NCBI RefSeq assembly: GCF_013607875.1
Contig: NZ_VDES01000003.1
Location: 392,035-456,034 of the forward strand
DNA from: Blastomonas ursincola
GTDB taxonomy: Bacteria > Pseudomonadota > Alphaproteobacteria > Sphingomonadales > Sphingomonadaceae
Length of the DNA: 64,000 nt
Direction: 5' to 3'
Numbering within the stretch: position 1 is the first letter of the stretch; each line of letters opens with the position of its first letter. Positions 49,126 through 56,167 of this stretch are shown one piece after another. The notes beneath the pieces were generated by a model that made no database searches, was not told the origin of the DNA, and was given only the letters and a program-made list of their open reading frames with translations. The translations under genes were made by a program, and so were the position numbers.

Positions 49126-49380
49126 ATGCCGCGTACCGCAACCCTGATCGCTGCTGCTGCGCTCACCGCGCTGGTCGCGCTGCCCGGCTGCGGCAGCCGG
49201 CAGAAGCTGACCGCGGTCAAGGGCATGAAACCCGTGCCTCCCGCTTATGGCGCTGTCGGTGCTGCCGGACCCAACGAGCTGCTCGAGCCGAGCACCCAGT
49301 CGCGGCCCGAGCGCAATGTCGAGCTGCGCCGCAAGTCCGAAGCGCGGGTCGACGATCCGTTCGACCTTCCTCCCGAATAA
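49126..49380 (+). CDS. Small lipoprotein between argH and lysA, possibly LptM-like
   Basis: It encodes 84 residues: a signal peptide ending in LVALPGC (lipidated Cys22), followed by CGSRQKL and a proline-rich hydrophilic tail that ends in DDPFDLPPE. Position next to a diaminopimelate-pathway gene and the Cys-Gly start recall LptM, the LptD-maturation lipoprotein found beside dapF or lysA, but the canonical CGxKGPLxxP is not intact. GGGAG eight bases upstream supports ATG 49126; ATG 49120 overlaps the argH stop. Confidence 0.7.
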   Translation: MPRTATLIAAAALTALVALPGCGSRQKLTAVKGMKPVPPAYGAVGAAGPNELLEPSTQSRPERNVELRRKSEARVDDPFDLPPE

Positions 49381-49396
49381 CAGGACTGTCCCCCTC

Positions 49397-50653
49397 ATGG
49401 ATCATTTCGCACTGGTAGACGGTGAGCTGTTTGCCGAACGCGTTCCGCTGGCGCGCATTGCCGAAGAGGTCGGCACCCCCGTCTATGTCTATTCGCGCGC
49501 GACGCTCGAGCGCCATGCCGATGTGTTTCGCGAAGGCCTGGCAGGTGTGGAACGCAAGCACCTGGCATTTGCGGTAAAATCCAATCCGAACCTGGCCGTG
49601 CTCAAGGTGCTGGCCGGACGCGGTTATGGCGCCGATGTCGTTTCTGCAGGCGAGCTCGACCGCGCGCTGGCGGCAGGGATTGCCGCGCATGACATCGTGT
49701 TTTCGGGCGTCGGCAAGACCGAGACCGAGATGCGCCATGCGCTGGCCAAGGGCATCGGCCAGTTCAACATCGAATCCGAAGAGGAAGGCCGCATGCTCGC
49801 TGCGGTCGCCGCCGCGATGGGGCTGACCGCGCAGGCGACGCTGCGCATCAATCCCGATGTCGATGCGGGCACGCATGCCAAGATCTCGACCGGCAAGGCC
49901 GACAACAAGTTCGGCGTCGGCCTGCATGTCGGTCCCGGCATCTATCAGCGCCTGTCGCAGCTTCCCGGCATCTCGCTGCGCGGGGTCGCGGTGCATATCG
50001 GCAGCCAGCTGCTCAGCCTCGATCCGCTCGAAGCCGCGTTCGGCAAGATCGGCGAGCTGGTCGCGCATTTGCGTGAGCAGGGACACACGATCACCCATGT
50101 CGATCTGGGCGGCGGCCTGGGCGTGCCCTATCAGGCCGCGACCGAACCACCATCGCCCGCCGATTATGGCGCGCTGGTCGCCCGGGTGACACGCGACTGG
50201 GACGCGGTGATCCAGTTTGAACCGGGCCGCGTGATCGCGGGAAATGCCGGGGTTCTGCTCACCCGCGTGATCCGTATCAAGCCAGGCATCCGTGATCCCT
50301 TTGTGGTCGTCGATGCCGCGATGAACGACCTTGCCCGACCCGCGCTCTACGATGCCTGGCATGATTTCGAGGCCGTGCGTCCAAATGGCACCCGGATGAC
50401 GGCGAACATCGTTGGCCCGGTGTGCGAAAGCGGCGATACCTTCGCCATGGGCCGCGACATCGATACCGTCAGCGATGGCGACCTGGCGATCTTCCGCACC
50501 GCGGGAGCCTATGGCGCGACCATGGCGAGCAGTTATAACAGCCGCGGCATCGTCGCAGAGGTGCTGGTCGATGGCGACCGCTATGCCGTGGTCGCCAACC
50601 GCATCAGCCCTGCCGAGATCATGGCGGCGGAAACCGTGCCCGACTGGCTGTGA
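49397..50653 (+). CDS. lysA: Diaminopimelate decarboxylase
   Basis: PLP enzyme (fold III) making lysine from meso-diaminopimelate, 418 residues. PLP-binding Lys61 in AFAVKSNPN, GADVVSAGELDRAL, HIGSQLLSL, DLGGGLGVPY and GPVCESGDTFA (substrate cysteine) are intact. ATG 49397. Its stop overlaps the next start (GTGA). Confidence 0.97.
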   Translation: MDHFALVDGELFAERVPLARIAEEVGTPVYVYSRATLERHADVFREGLAGVERKHLAFAVKSNPNLAVLKVLAGRGYGADVVSAGELDRALAAGIAAHDIVFSGVGKTETEMRHALAKGIGQFNIESEEEGRMLAAVAAAMGLTAQATLRINPDVDAGTHAKISTGKADNKFGVGLHVGPGIYQRLSQLPGISLRGVAVHIGSQLLSLDPLEAAFGKIGELVAHLREQGHTITHVDLGGGLGVPYQAATEPPSPADYGALVARVTRDWDAVIQFEPGRVIAGNAGVLLTRVIRIKPGIRDPFVVVDAAMNDLARPALYDAWHDFEAVRPNGTRMTANIVGPVCESGDTFAMGRDIDTVSDGDLAIFRTAGAYGATMASSYNSRGIVAEVLVDGDRYAVVANRISPAEIMAAETVPDWL

Positions 50654-51432
50654 ACCAGCTTCCCATCTTCGTGAACCTGCGCGGGATGCCAGTCATCCTG
50701 CTGGGCGATGGCGAGATGGCGGATGCGAAGCGGCGGCTGATCGAGCGGGCAGGGGGGATCTGCGTCGCCGAGGACAATCGCGATGCTCGCATCGCCATCG
50801 TTGCGCTGGAGGCTGAGGCTCAGGCCATCGCCGCTGTCGAACGGCTCAAGGCACGCGGCTTGCTGGTCAATGCGGTCGATCGGCCTGCGCTGTGCGATTT
50901 CACCACCCCTGCGATCATCGACCGCGATCCGGTGCTGATCGCCATCGGCACCGGCGGGGCCTCAGCGGGCCTGGCCAAGGCGCTCCGCCAGCGGTTCGAG
51001 GCGATGTTGCCAGCAGGGCTGGGCGGGCTGGCGCACGCACTCGATGCGGCGCGCGATGCCATCCGTGCGCGCTGGCCCGGCGGTCCGGAGCGCAGGCGGG
51101 CGATCGATGCGGCGCTGGCACCGGGGGGACCGCTCGATCCTCTATCCGATCAAGACGCTGATGCCGTTGAGAAGTGGATCGAACATGGCGGCGAGGGTGT
51201 CGGATCGGGCCTCTATACGCTGACGATTGCCTCGCCCGACCCCGACGATCTGACCTTGCGTCAGGTGCGATTGCTGGGGAGCGCGGATCTGGTGCTGCAT
51301 CCTGCCGGTATGCCGAGGTCCATTCTGTCGCGTGCACGCGCCGATGCGGCGATGCGCGTCGATGATGGCCAGGCTGACGAGCCCGGTGTGGTCGTCAGGC
51401 TGGCTTGGGCGACGACAGCAGGAAGTTCATGA
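50650..51432 (+). CDS. Precorrin-2 dehydrogenase/ferrochelatase-like (siroheme synthase N-terminal part)
   Basis: The 260-residue protein begins at GTG 50650. An NAD-binding segment (MPVILLGDGEMADAKRRLIERAG), VNAVDRPALCDFTTPA with the catalytic Asp, and AIGTGGASAGLAKALRQRFE match the CysG N-terminal half (Met8/CysGB). The last about 65 residues (GLYTLTIASPDPDDLTLRQVRLLGSADLV) look like the opening of a uroporphyrinogen methylase domain that then stops, a truncated fusion. Its 3' end overlaps the opposite-strand thioesterase by 38 bases. Confidence 0.8.
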   Translation: MNQLPIFVNLRGMPVILLGDGEMADAKRRLIERAGGICVAEDNRDARIAIVALEAEAQAIAAVERLKARGLLVNAVDRPALCDFTTPAIIDRDPVLIAIGTGGASAGLAKALRQRFEAMLPAGLGGLAHALDAARDAIRARWPGGPERRRAIDAALAPGGPLDPLSDQDADAVEKWIEHGGEGVGSGLYTLTIASPDPDDLTLRQVRLLGSADLVLHPAGMPRSILSRARADAAMRVDDGQADEPGVVVRLAWATTAGSS

Positions 51433-51823
51433 AGATCGTCGCGATCGGCTTGGCCGGATCGTCCTGCCAGGCCTTGGCCTCGACATTGGCGACGCGCCGC
51501 CCGATCCGGGTGACCTCGCCCAGCGCATAGGTCCGCGCCTCGCGTCCGCCGCGCATGAAATTGATCGTGATGTTGACCGGCTTGATCCGCACCGCCGGTT
51601 CGTCTGCCGCCACGGTGACCCGCAAAGCGGCAATCGCGGCGATCTCCATCAGCCCGCTCATCGCGCCGCCGTGCAGAAAGCCGGGCCGGCCCATGACCTG
51701 CGGCCCGTAATCGAACGCCATCACCGGCAGGCCATTGTGGAGGTGATCGACGGTAATGCCCATCGTCTCTGCAAAGGGCGGCATGAAGCCGAGGATCGCG
51801 TTCATATCGGGATCGGTGCTCAT
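51395..51823 (-). CDS. PaaI family hotdog thioesterase
   Basis: Small acyl-CoA thioesterase-like protein of 142 residues. The hotdog helix with active-site segment GFLHGGAMSGLMEIAAI and the strand VNITINFMRGG are typical. Substrate unknown. It is three bases downstream of a second hotdog gene, so the two probably form one operon and may work as a pair. Confidence 0.85.
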   Translation of the reverse strand: MSTDPDMNAILGFMPPFAETMGITVDHLHNGLPVMAFDYGPQVMGRPGFLHGGAMSGLMEIAAIAALRVTVAADEPAVRIKPVNITINFMRGGREARTYALGEVTRIGRRVANVEAKAWQDDPAKPIATIFMNFLLSSPKPA

Positions 51824-51826
51824 CGC

Positions 51827-52279
51827 TCAGCCCAGAAAATTGTCGACGCGGATGAAGGTGCCCGCAACATGCGCGACCGGATCATCGGGATCGCCATCAT
51901 GCGCGATGCCGCGCACAAAGGCCATCGACCGCGTGACCTTGTAGCATTCCCCACGACCGATGACGGACTTGCCCGGCGTGGCGGGGCGCATGTAATCGAC
52001 TCGCAGATCGAGCGTCACCTGCGGGCGGAACTCGCCGATCGCGGTCCAGACCGAAAGGCTGGTGGCATTGTCCATCAGGCTGATGATCGGCCCCGATGCG
52101 ATGACGCCGCTGTCCACATCGCCAATCAGCCGTTCGGAATAGGGCAGTTCCATCTCGACCCAGCCAACGCCATGTGCGCGGTAACGCATGCCGAGATGCC
52201 CGCCATGGCCAAGCTTGCCGAGGATACCCTCGAAGGCGCTGGGATCGAACCAGCCGGGGGGCGTACCGGGTTCGGTCAT
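51827..52279 (-). CDS. PaaI family hotdog thioesterase
   Basis: The protein has 150 residues: DSGVIASGPIISLMDNATSLSVW is the hotdog helix with the catalytic Asp region, followed by LDLRVDYMRPA. Similar fold to its downstream neighbour but clearly divergent sequence, so an old duplication or two unrelated members of the superfamily. ATG 52279 (MTEPGTPPGW); the open frame extends to 52429. Confidence 0.82.
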   Translation of the reverse strand: MTEPGTPPGWFDPSAFEGILGKLGHGGHLGMRYRAHGVGWVEMELPYSERLIGDVDSGVIASGPIISLMDNATSLSVWTAIGEFRPQVTLDLRVDYMRPATPGKSVIGRGECYKVTRSMAFVRGIAHDGDPDDPVAHVAGTFIRVDNFLG

Positions 52280-52513
52280 GCGCGGTGCTCGATTCGGATG
52301 GCAAGCAAGGAAGCAGAAAAGGGCTGGGTCATGCTGCGCGGACTGTGCACGCTGCGGCGGAGAGGTCAATGGGCTACGGGAACGGTGGAGATTCCCAGCG
52401 CTGCCAGAGTCATGCGACCGGCCAGCCAATCGTCGCGGCGACGCTGCGATAGGCGATTGATGGGTTGCCCTGCCCGGCTATAGTCGCGCAGCGCGACGGG
52501 AGGGCGGACCAGC

Positions 52514-52978
52514 ATGTTCATGGCAGATTTCGATATCGGGCAGATCGGCAAGCTGATCCAGATCGCCATGGCCCCGGCATTTCTGCTGCTGGCGACGGGC
52601 AATATCCTGCAGATGTTCGCCAATCGCCTCGCCCGCGTAGTCGATCGCGAGCGGGTCCAGATGGCAGAATTTCATCGCACCCAGGGCGAGGCCCATATCC
52701 GCGTGGTCAACGAGCTGCGGATCCTCGATCGGCGCGCGGATATCGTCAACAAGGCGATCCTGATGGGGACATTGAGCGCGATCACGGTCGGCGTGGTGAT
52801 CGCCTCGATCTTCGTGCTGTCGCTCACCGGCTATCGCTTCGGGCAGATCGTCGCCGGCGGCTTCATCCTCGCCATGGCGTTCCTGATCGCCGGGCTGGTG
52901 CTGTTCGTGCTCGAGATACGCATGGCGATGCACACGATCCGGATCGAGGAGCGGCTGCTCAAGCTCGACGGGGAATGA
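52514..52978 (+). CDS. DUF2721 domain membrane protein
   Basis: The protein has 154 residues with three hydrophobic helices. MAPAFLLLATGNILQMFANRLARVVDRER and ELRILDRRADIVNKAILMGTLSA are the DUF2721 hallmarks; the function of the family is unknown. GGGAGGGCGGACC precedes ATG 52514. Confidence 0.9.
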   Translation: MFMADFDIGQIGKLIQIAMAPAFLLLATGNILQMFANRLARVVDRERVQMAEFHRTQGEAHIRVVNELRILDRRADIVNKAILMGTLSAITVGVVIASIFVLSLTGYRFGQIVAGGFILAMAFLIAGLVLFVLEIRMAMHTIRIEERLLKLDGE

Positions 52979-53013
52979 AAAAGGCCCCGCCATCGCTGGC
53001 AGGGCCCTTTCGG
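52978..53013 (-). terminator. Intrinsic terminator of the cytochrome c gene
   Basis: Read on the minus strand: GGGCCC-type stem with inner GCC/GGC pairs, then five T (52982-52978), 25 bases after the stop. The same hairpin with a shorter T run may also end the DUF2721 transcript. Confidence 0.75.
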
Positions 53014-53036
53014 TTCCGCAATGGGTTGAGGTGCGA

Positions 53037-53690
53037 TCAGCCGCCGGTGGGGGCGGCGACAGCACCTGCTGCGGCGGCATCATCGGCAGCGGCGGCCGCA
53101 GCCGGGTCTTCGGTCGATGCTGCACCCTCAGCTGCCGGAGCAGCTTCGGCAGCGGGAGCCGCCGGCAGCGGCAGCGGGCTGCCCGACTGGGTGTTCATCC
53201 ACGCCATCAGGTTGGCGCGGTCTTCAGCCTTGCCAAGGCCCGCAAAGCTCATCTTGGTGCCGTCGGCATAGGCCTTGGGCGAGGTGAGCCACTTGTTCAT
53301 TTCCTGGAAGGTCCAGGGGCCCGACTTGCTCTTCAGCGCGTCCGAATAGGCAAAACCCGCCACCGAAGCGTGCGGCTTGCCCAGAACGCCGTAAAGATTG
53401 GGACCGATACCGTTGGCACCGCCGCTGTTGATCGAATGGCACGAAGAGCACTTGGCGAAGACCTTCTCGCCCTTGGCCGGATCGGCGCTGGCGAGCAGGG
53501 TTTCGATCGGAACTTCAGCCGCACCGCCCTCGCCCTCGGAAGAGACGACGCCTTCGATCACATAGCCCAGCTTCTCGGGACGCTCGGGCTTGTCGGCATG
53601 GAACACCTTGCCGCTGACGATCGACAGGCCAAGGGCGCAAATGCCCCCCGCAAGAACCCAACCTGCAATCGTGTTTTTGCTGTCCTGCAT
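53037..53690 (-). CDS. Membrane-anchored c-type cytochrome (CycM-like)
   Basis: The protein has 217 residues: an N-terminal anchor helix (IAGWVLAGGICALGLSIV), a linker, one class I cytochrome c domain with heme motif CSSCH (Cys81, Cys84, His85) and a Met ligand in GTKMSFAGL, then an Ala/Pro/Glu-rich C-terminal tail of about 50 residues. Resembles the membrane cytochromes that carry electrons from the bc1 complex to terminal oxidases. ATG 53690. Confidence 0.92.
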   Translation of the reverse strand: MQDSKNTIAGWVLAGGICALGLSIVSGKVFHADKPERPEKLGYVIEGVVSSEGEGGAAEVPIETLLASADPAKGEKVFAKCSSCHSINSGGANGIGPNLYGVLGKPHASVAGFAYSDALKSKSGPWTFQEMNKWLTSPKAYADGTKMSFAGLGKAEDRANLMAWMNTQSGSPLPLPAAPAAEAAPAAEGAASTEDPAAAAAADDAAAAGAVAAPTGG

Positions 53691-53926
53691 GCCCTGTTGC
53701 CTCATCTTTGATAGGGACGCCATGCGGCCACGGCGCCCTGAAAGGTCGTCATCCGATAAGAACGGCGTCGATCGCCGGCCTTTTCGCCCTGTTGAAAGAC
53801 CCCGTTGCCGCGTCGCAACAGGGCCGGTCAGCCGCCCCCTCTAATCATGGTCCGTTCGCACTGCAAGCCCCGACACGCGCGATTTCGCCTTGTCGTTACG
53901 GCTGGGCCTGCCTATGCGCCGTGCCC

Positions 53927-54817
53927 ATGCAAAGCTACCCTGAGATCGCCCGCCAGATGGTCGAGGACATGGCCCGAATCGCCTCTGCCGAACCGGAGCG
54001 ATCGATTGCTTATCAGGGCGCGCCGGGCGCCTATTCGCACATCGCTGCACGGGCCTTTGCTCCCGACTGGCATCCGCTGCCATGCTTCTCGTTCCAGGAC
54101 GCGATGGATGCGGTGAAGGACGGCCGCGCCGCGCGCGCGATCATCCCGATCGAGAACTCGCAGCACGGGCGCGTCGCGGACATCCATTTCCTGCTGCCAG
54201 AAAGCGGCCTCACCATCGTCGCCGAATATTTCCTGCCGGTACGCCACTGCCTGCTGGCCAGGGATGACGGGCCGTACCATTCGGCGGTCAGCCATCCGCA
54301 GGCGCTGGGCCAGACGCGGCACTATCTGCGCGCGCGCGGGATCGAGCCGGTCAACTACCCCGATACTGCAGGCGCGGCGGCGTTTGTCGCCGAATCGAGC
54401 GAACCGGGACTGTGCGCGGTCGCCTCGCGCCTGGCGGGGGACGTGTTCGGGCTCAAGGTGGTCGACGAAGGCATCGAGGACGCCGCGCACAACATGACGC
54501 GCTTCGTCGTGCTGGCCGCTCATCGCGACGATCCGATGCCCGATGTGGCCAAGGTGATGACCACCTTCATCTTCGAGGTGAAGAACATCCCCGCTGCCTT
54601 GTTCATGGCGCTGTCGGGCTTCGCCACCAATGGCATCAACATGACCAAGCTGGAAAGCTATATCCGCGACGGCAGCTTTGCTGCGGCCGAATTCTACGCG
54701 GATATCGAAGGCATGCCCGGCCAGCCTGCAGTGGATCGCGCGCTCGAGGTGCTCGGCTATCACAGCAAATGGGTGCGCATTCTGGGCAGCTATCCGCAGG
54801 CCATGTCGCGCGAATAG
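53927..54817 (+). CDS. pheA: Prephenate dehydratase
   Basis: Makes phenylpyruvate for phenylalanine synthesis, 296 residues. IAYQGAPGAYSHIAARAF, IPIENSQHGRVADIHFLL and the catalytic NMTRFVVLA mark the PDT domain. The C-terminal ACT domain (GINMTKLESYI) provides phenylalanine feedback. No chorismate mutase domain is fused. Start ATG 53927, with ATG 53957 as alternative; the 236 bases before it hold no other gene. Confidence 0.94.
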   Translation: MQSYPEIARQMVEDMARIASAEPERSIAYQGAPGAYSHIAARAFAPDWHPLPCFSFQDAMDAVKDGRAARAIIPIENSQHGRVADIHFLLPESGLTIVAEYFLPVRHCLLARDDGPYHSAVSHPQALGQTRHYLRARGIEPVNYPDTAGAAAFVAESSEPGLCAVASRLAGDVFGLKVVDEGIEDAAHNMTRFVVLAAHRDDPMPDVAKVMTTFIFEVKNIPAALFMALSGFATNGINMTKLESYIRDGSFAAAEFYADIEGMPGQPAVDRALEVLGYHSKWVRILGSYPQAMSRE

Positions 54818-54823
54818 GCGGTT

Positions 54824-56167
54824 TCAGTCATCCTTACCGTAAATGCGCTTTGTCAGATGGCGCATGATCGGCGTTACCGTCAGGCCGTGCAGCAGGATCG
54901 ATCCGAGCACGATCAGTCCCAGGGTTTCCCAGAGGGTGTGCTGCATCGGAAAGTCGCCATGGTTGAGGCCGAAGGCGAGATAATAGACCGAACCCAGCCC
55001 GCGAATGCCGAAAAAGGCGATGACGAACTTTTCCAGCGGATGGCGGTCTATGCCGGCCAGCGCGAAATAGCCAATGACCGGACGGATCACGAGCAACACC
55101 AGGGCAGCGATCAAGATGTTGGTCCATCCGATATCGCTCAGCAGTTCGCCACCGGTGAGCATCCCGCCGAACAGGACGAGCAGCACCATCATCACCAGGC
55201 GCTCGGTCTCGTCGGCAAAATCGTGAAGCTCGCTGTTGAACTCGTCGCCCTCTGCCGAACGCCGCAGGATCAATCCGGCGATGAACACGGCCAGAAATCC
55301 ATATCCGTGCGCGAATTCGGTCAGCGCATAGATGGCGAGCGTGGCACCCAATGCGATGAAGCCGTCGCCGGTCCGCGACAGGCGGGTGTCCTGGGGCAGG
55401 CGATAGATGATCTGGCCCAGCAGCCAGCCGCCGACCGCGCCGACCAGCGCGCCGACGCCCAGACGCCAGGCGACATCGTGCCACAGCCATTCGGCCAGCA
55501 CGCCTCCGGTCAGCGAAGCGGCGCTGGCTGCAAGCGCAAGGTGAACGAAGGGAAAGGCCAGGGCATCGTTCAGCCCGGCTTCCGAAGTGAGCGCAAAACG
55601 GGCCTCGTCGCTGTCTTCACTATCGGGCCGCTCGATCTGGACGTCGGAGGCCAGGACCGGATCGGTGGGCGCAAGACAGGCGCCGAGTAGCAGTGCAGAG
55701 GCGAGAGGCAGCCCGAGAATCCACAGCCCCGACAGGGCGATGAACAGGATGGTCAACGGCATGACGATCGCGAGCAGCCGGATGGTCAGGTTCCACCCGC
55801 GCCAGCTCAGCGGCCTGCCGATTTTCAGCCCCGCACCCATCAGCGAGACGATGACGATGAACTCGCTCGCCTTTTCGATCAGCACCGGCGATTCGACCGG
55901 GTGCGGTGAGAATTGCGCGAGCGGCGTCCATGCGAAGATCGCCATGCCCATGCCGACAAAAATGATCGGCAGCGAAAGCGGCAGCTTCTTCAGCAGCAGC
56001 GGCAGCCACGCGACCAGCAACACCACCAGCCCGATCCCGAGCAGCCAGAGCTTGTAATTGTCGAGCAGGAACTGTCCGATCACCGAAGTGAACATCGGAT
56101 CGGCATAGGCGGTGACGTCAAGGTCCGGAGTCTGAGGAACGATGGTCTGCCGCACAGTATCGATCAT
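54824..56167 (-). CDS. Cation:proton antiporter (Na+/H+ exchanger family)
   Basis: Inner-membrane protein of 447 residues with about 12 helices. VLASDVQIERP and SEAGLNDALAFPFVHLALA carry the CPA1-type ion-binding Asp/Asn region, and FFGIRGLGSVYYLAF is the conserved late helix. It exports Na+ or K+ in exchange for protons. ATG 56167 shares one base with the polA stop (TGATG), so translation is coupled to polA. Confidence 0.88.
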   Translation of the reverse strand: MIDTVRQTIVPQTPDLDVTAYADPMFTSVIGQFLLDNYKLWLLGIGLVVLLVAWLPLLLKKLPLSLPIIFVGMGMAIFAWTPLAQFSPHPVESPVLIEKASEFIVIVSLMGAGLKIGRPLSWRGWNLTIRLLAIVMPLTILFIALSGLWILGLPLASALLLGACLAPTDPVLASDVQIERPDSEDSDEARFALTSEAGLNDALAFPFVHLALAASAASLTGGVLAEWLWHDVAWRLGVGALVGAVGGWLLGQIIYRLPQDTRLSRTGDGFIALGATLAIYALTEFAHGYGFLAVFIAGLILRRSAEGDEFNSELHDFADETERLVMMVLLVLFGGMLTGGELLSDIGWTNILIAALVLLVIRPVIGYFALAGIDRHPLEKFVIAFFGIRGLGSVYYLAFGLNHGDFPMQHTLWETLGLIVLGSILLHGLTVTPIMRHLTKRIYGKDD

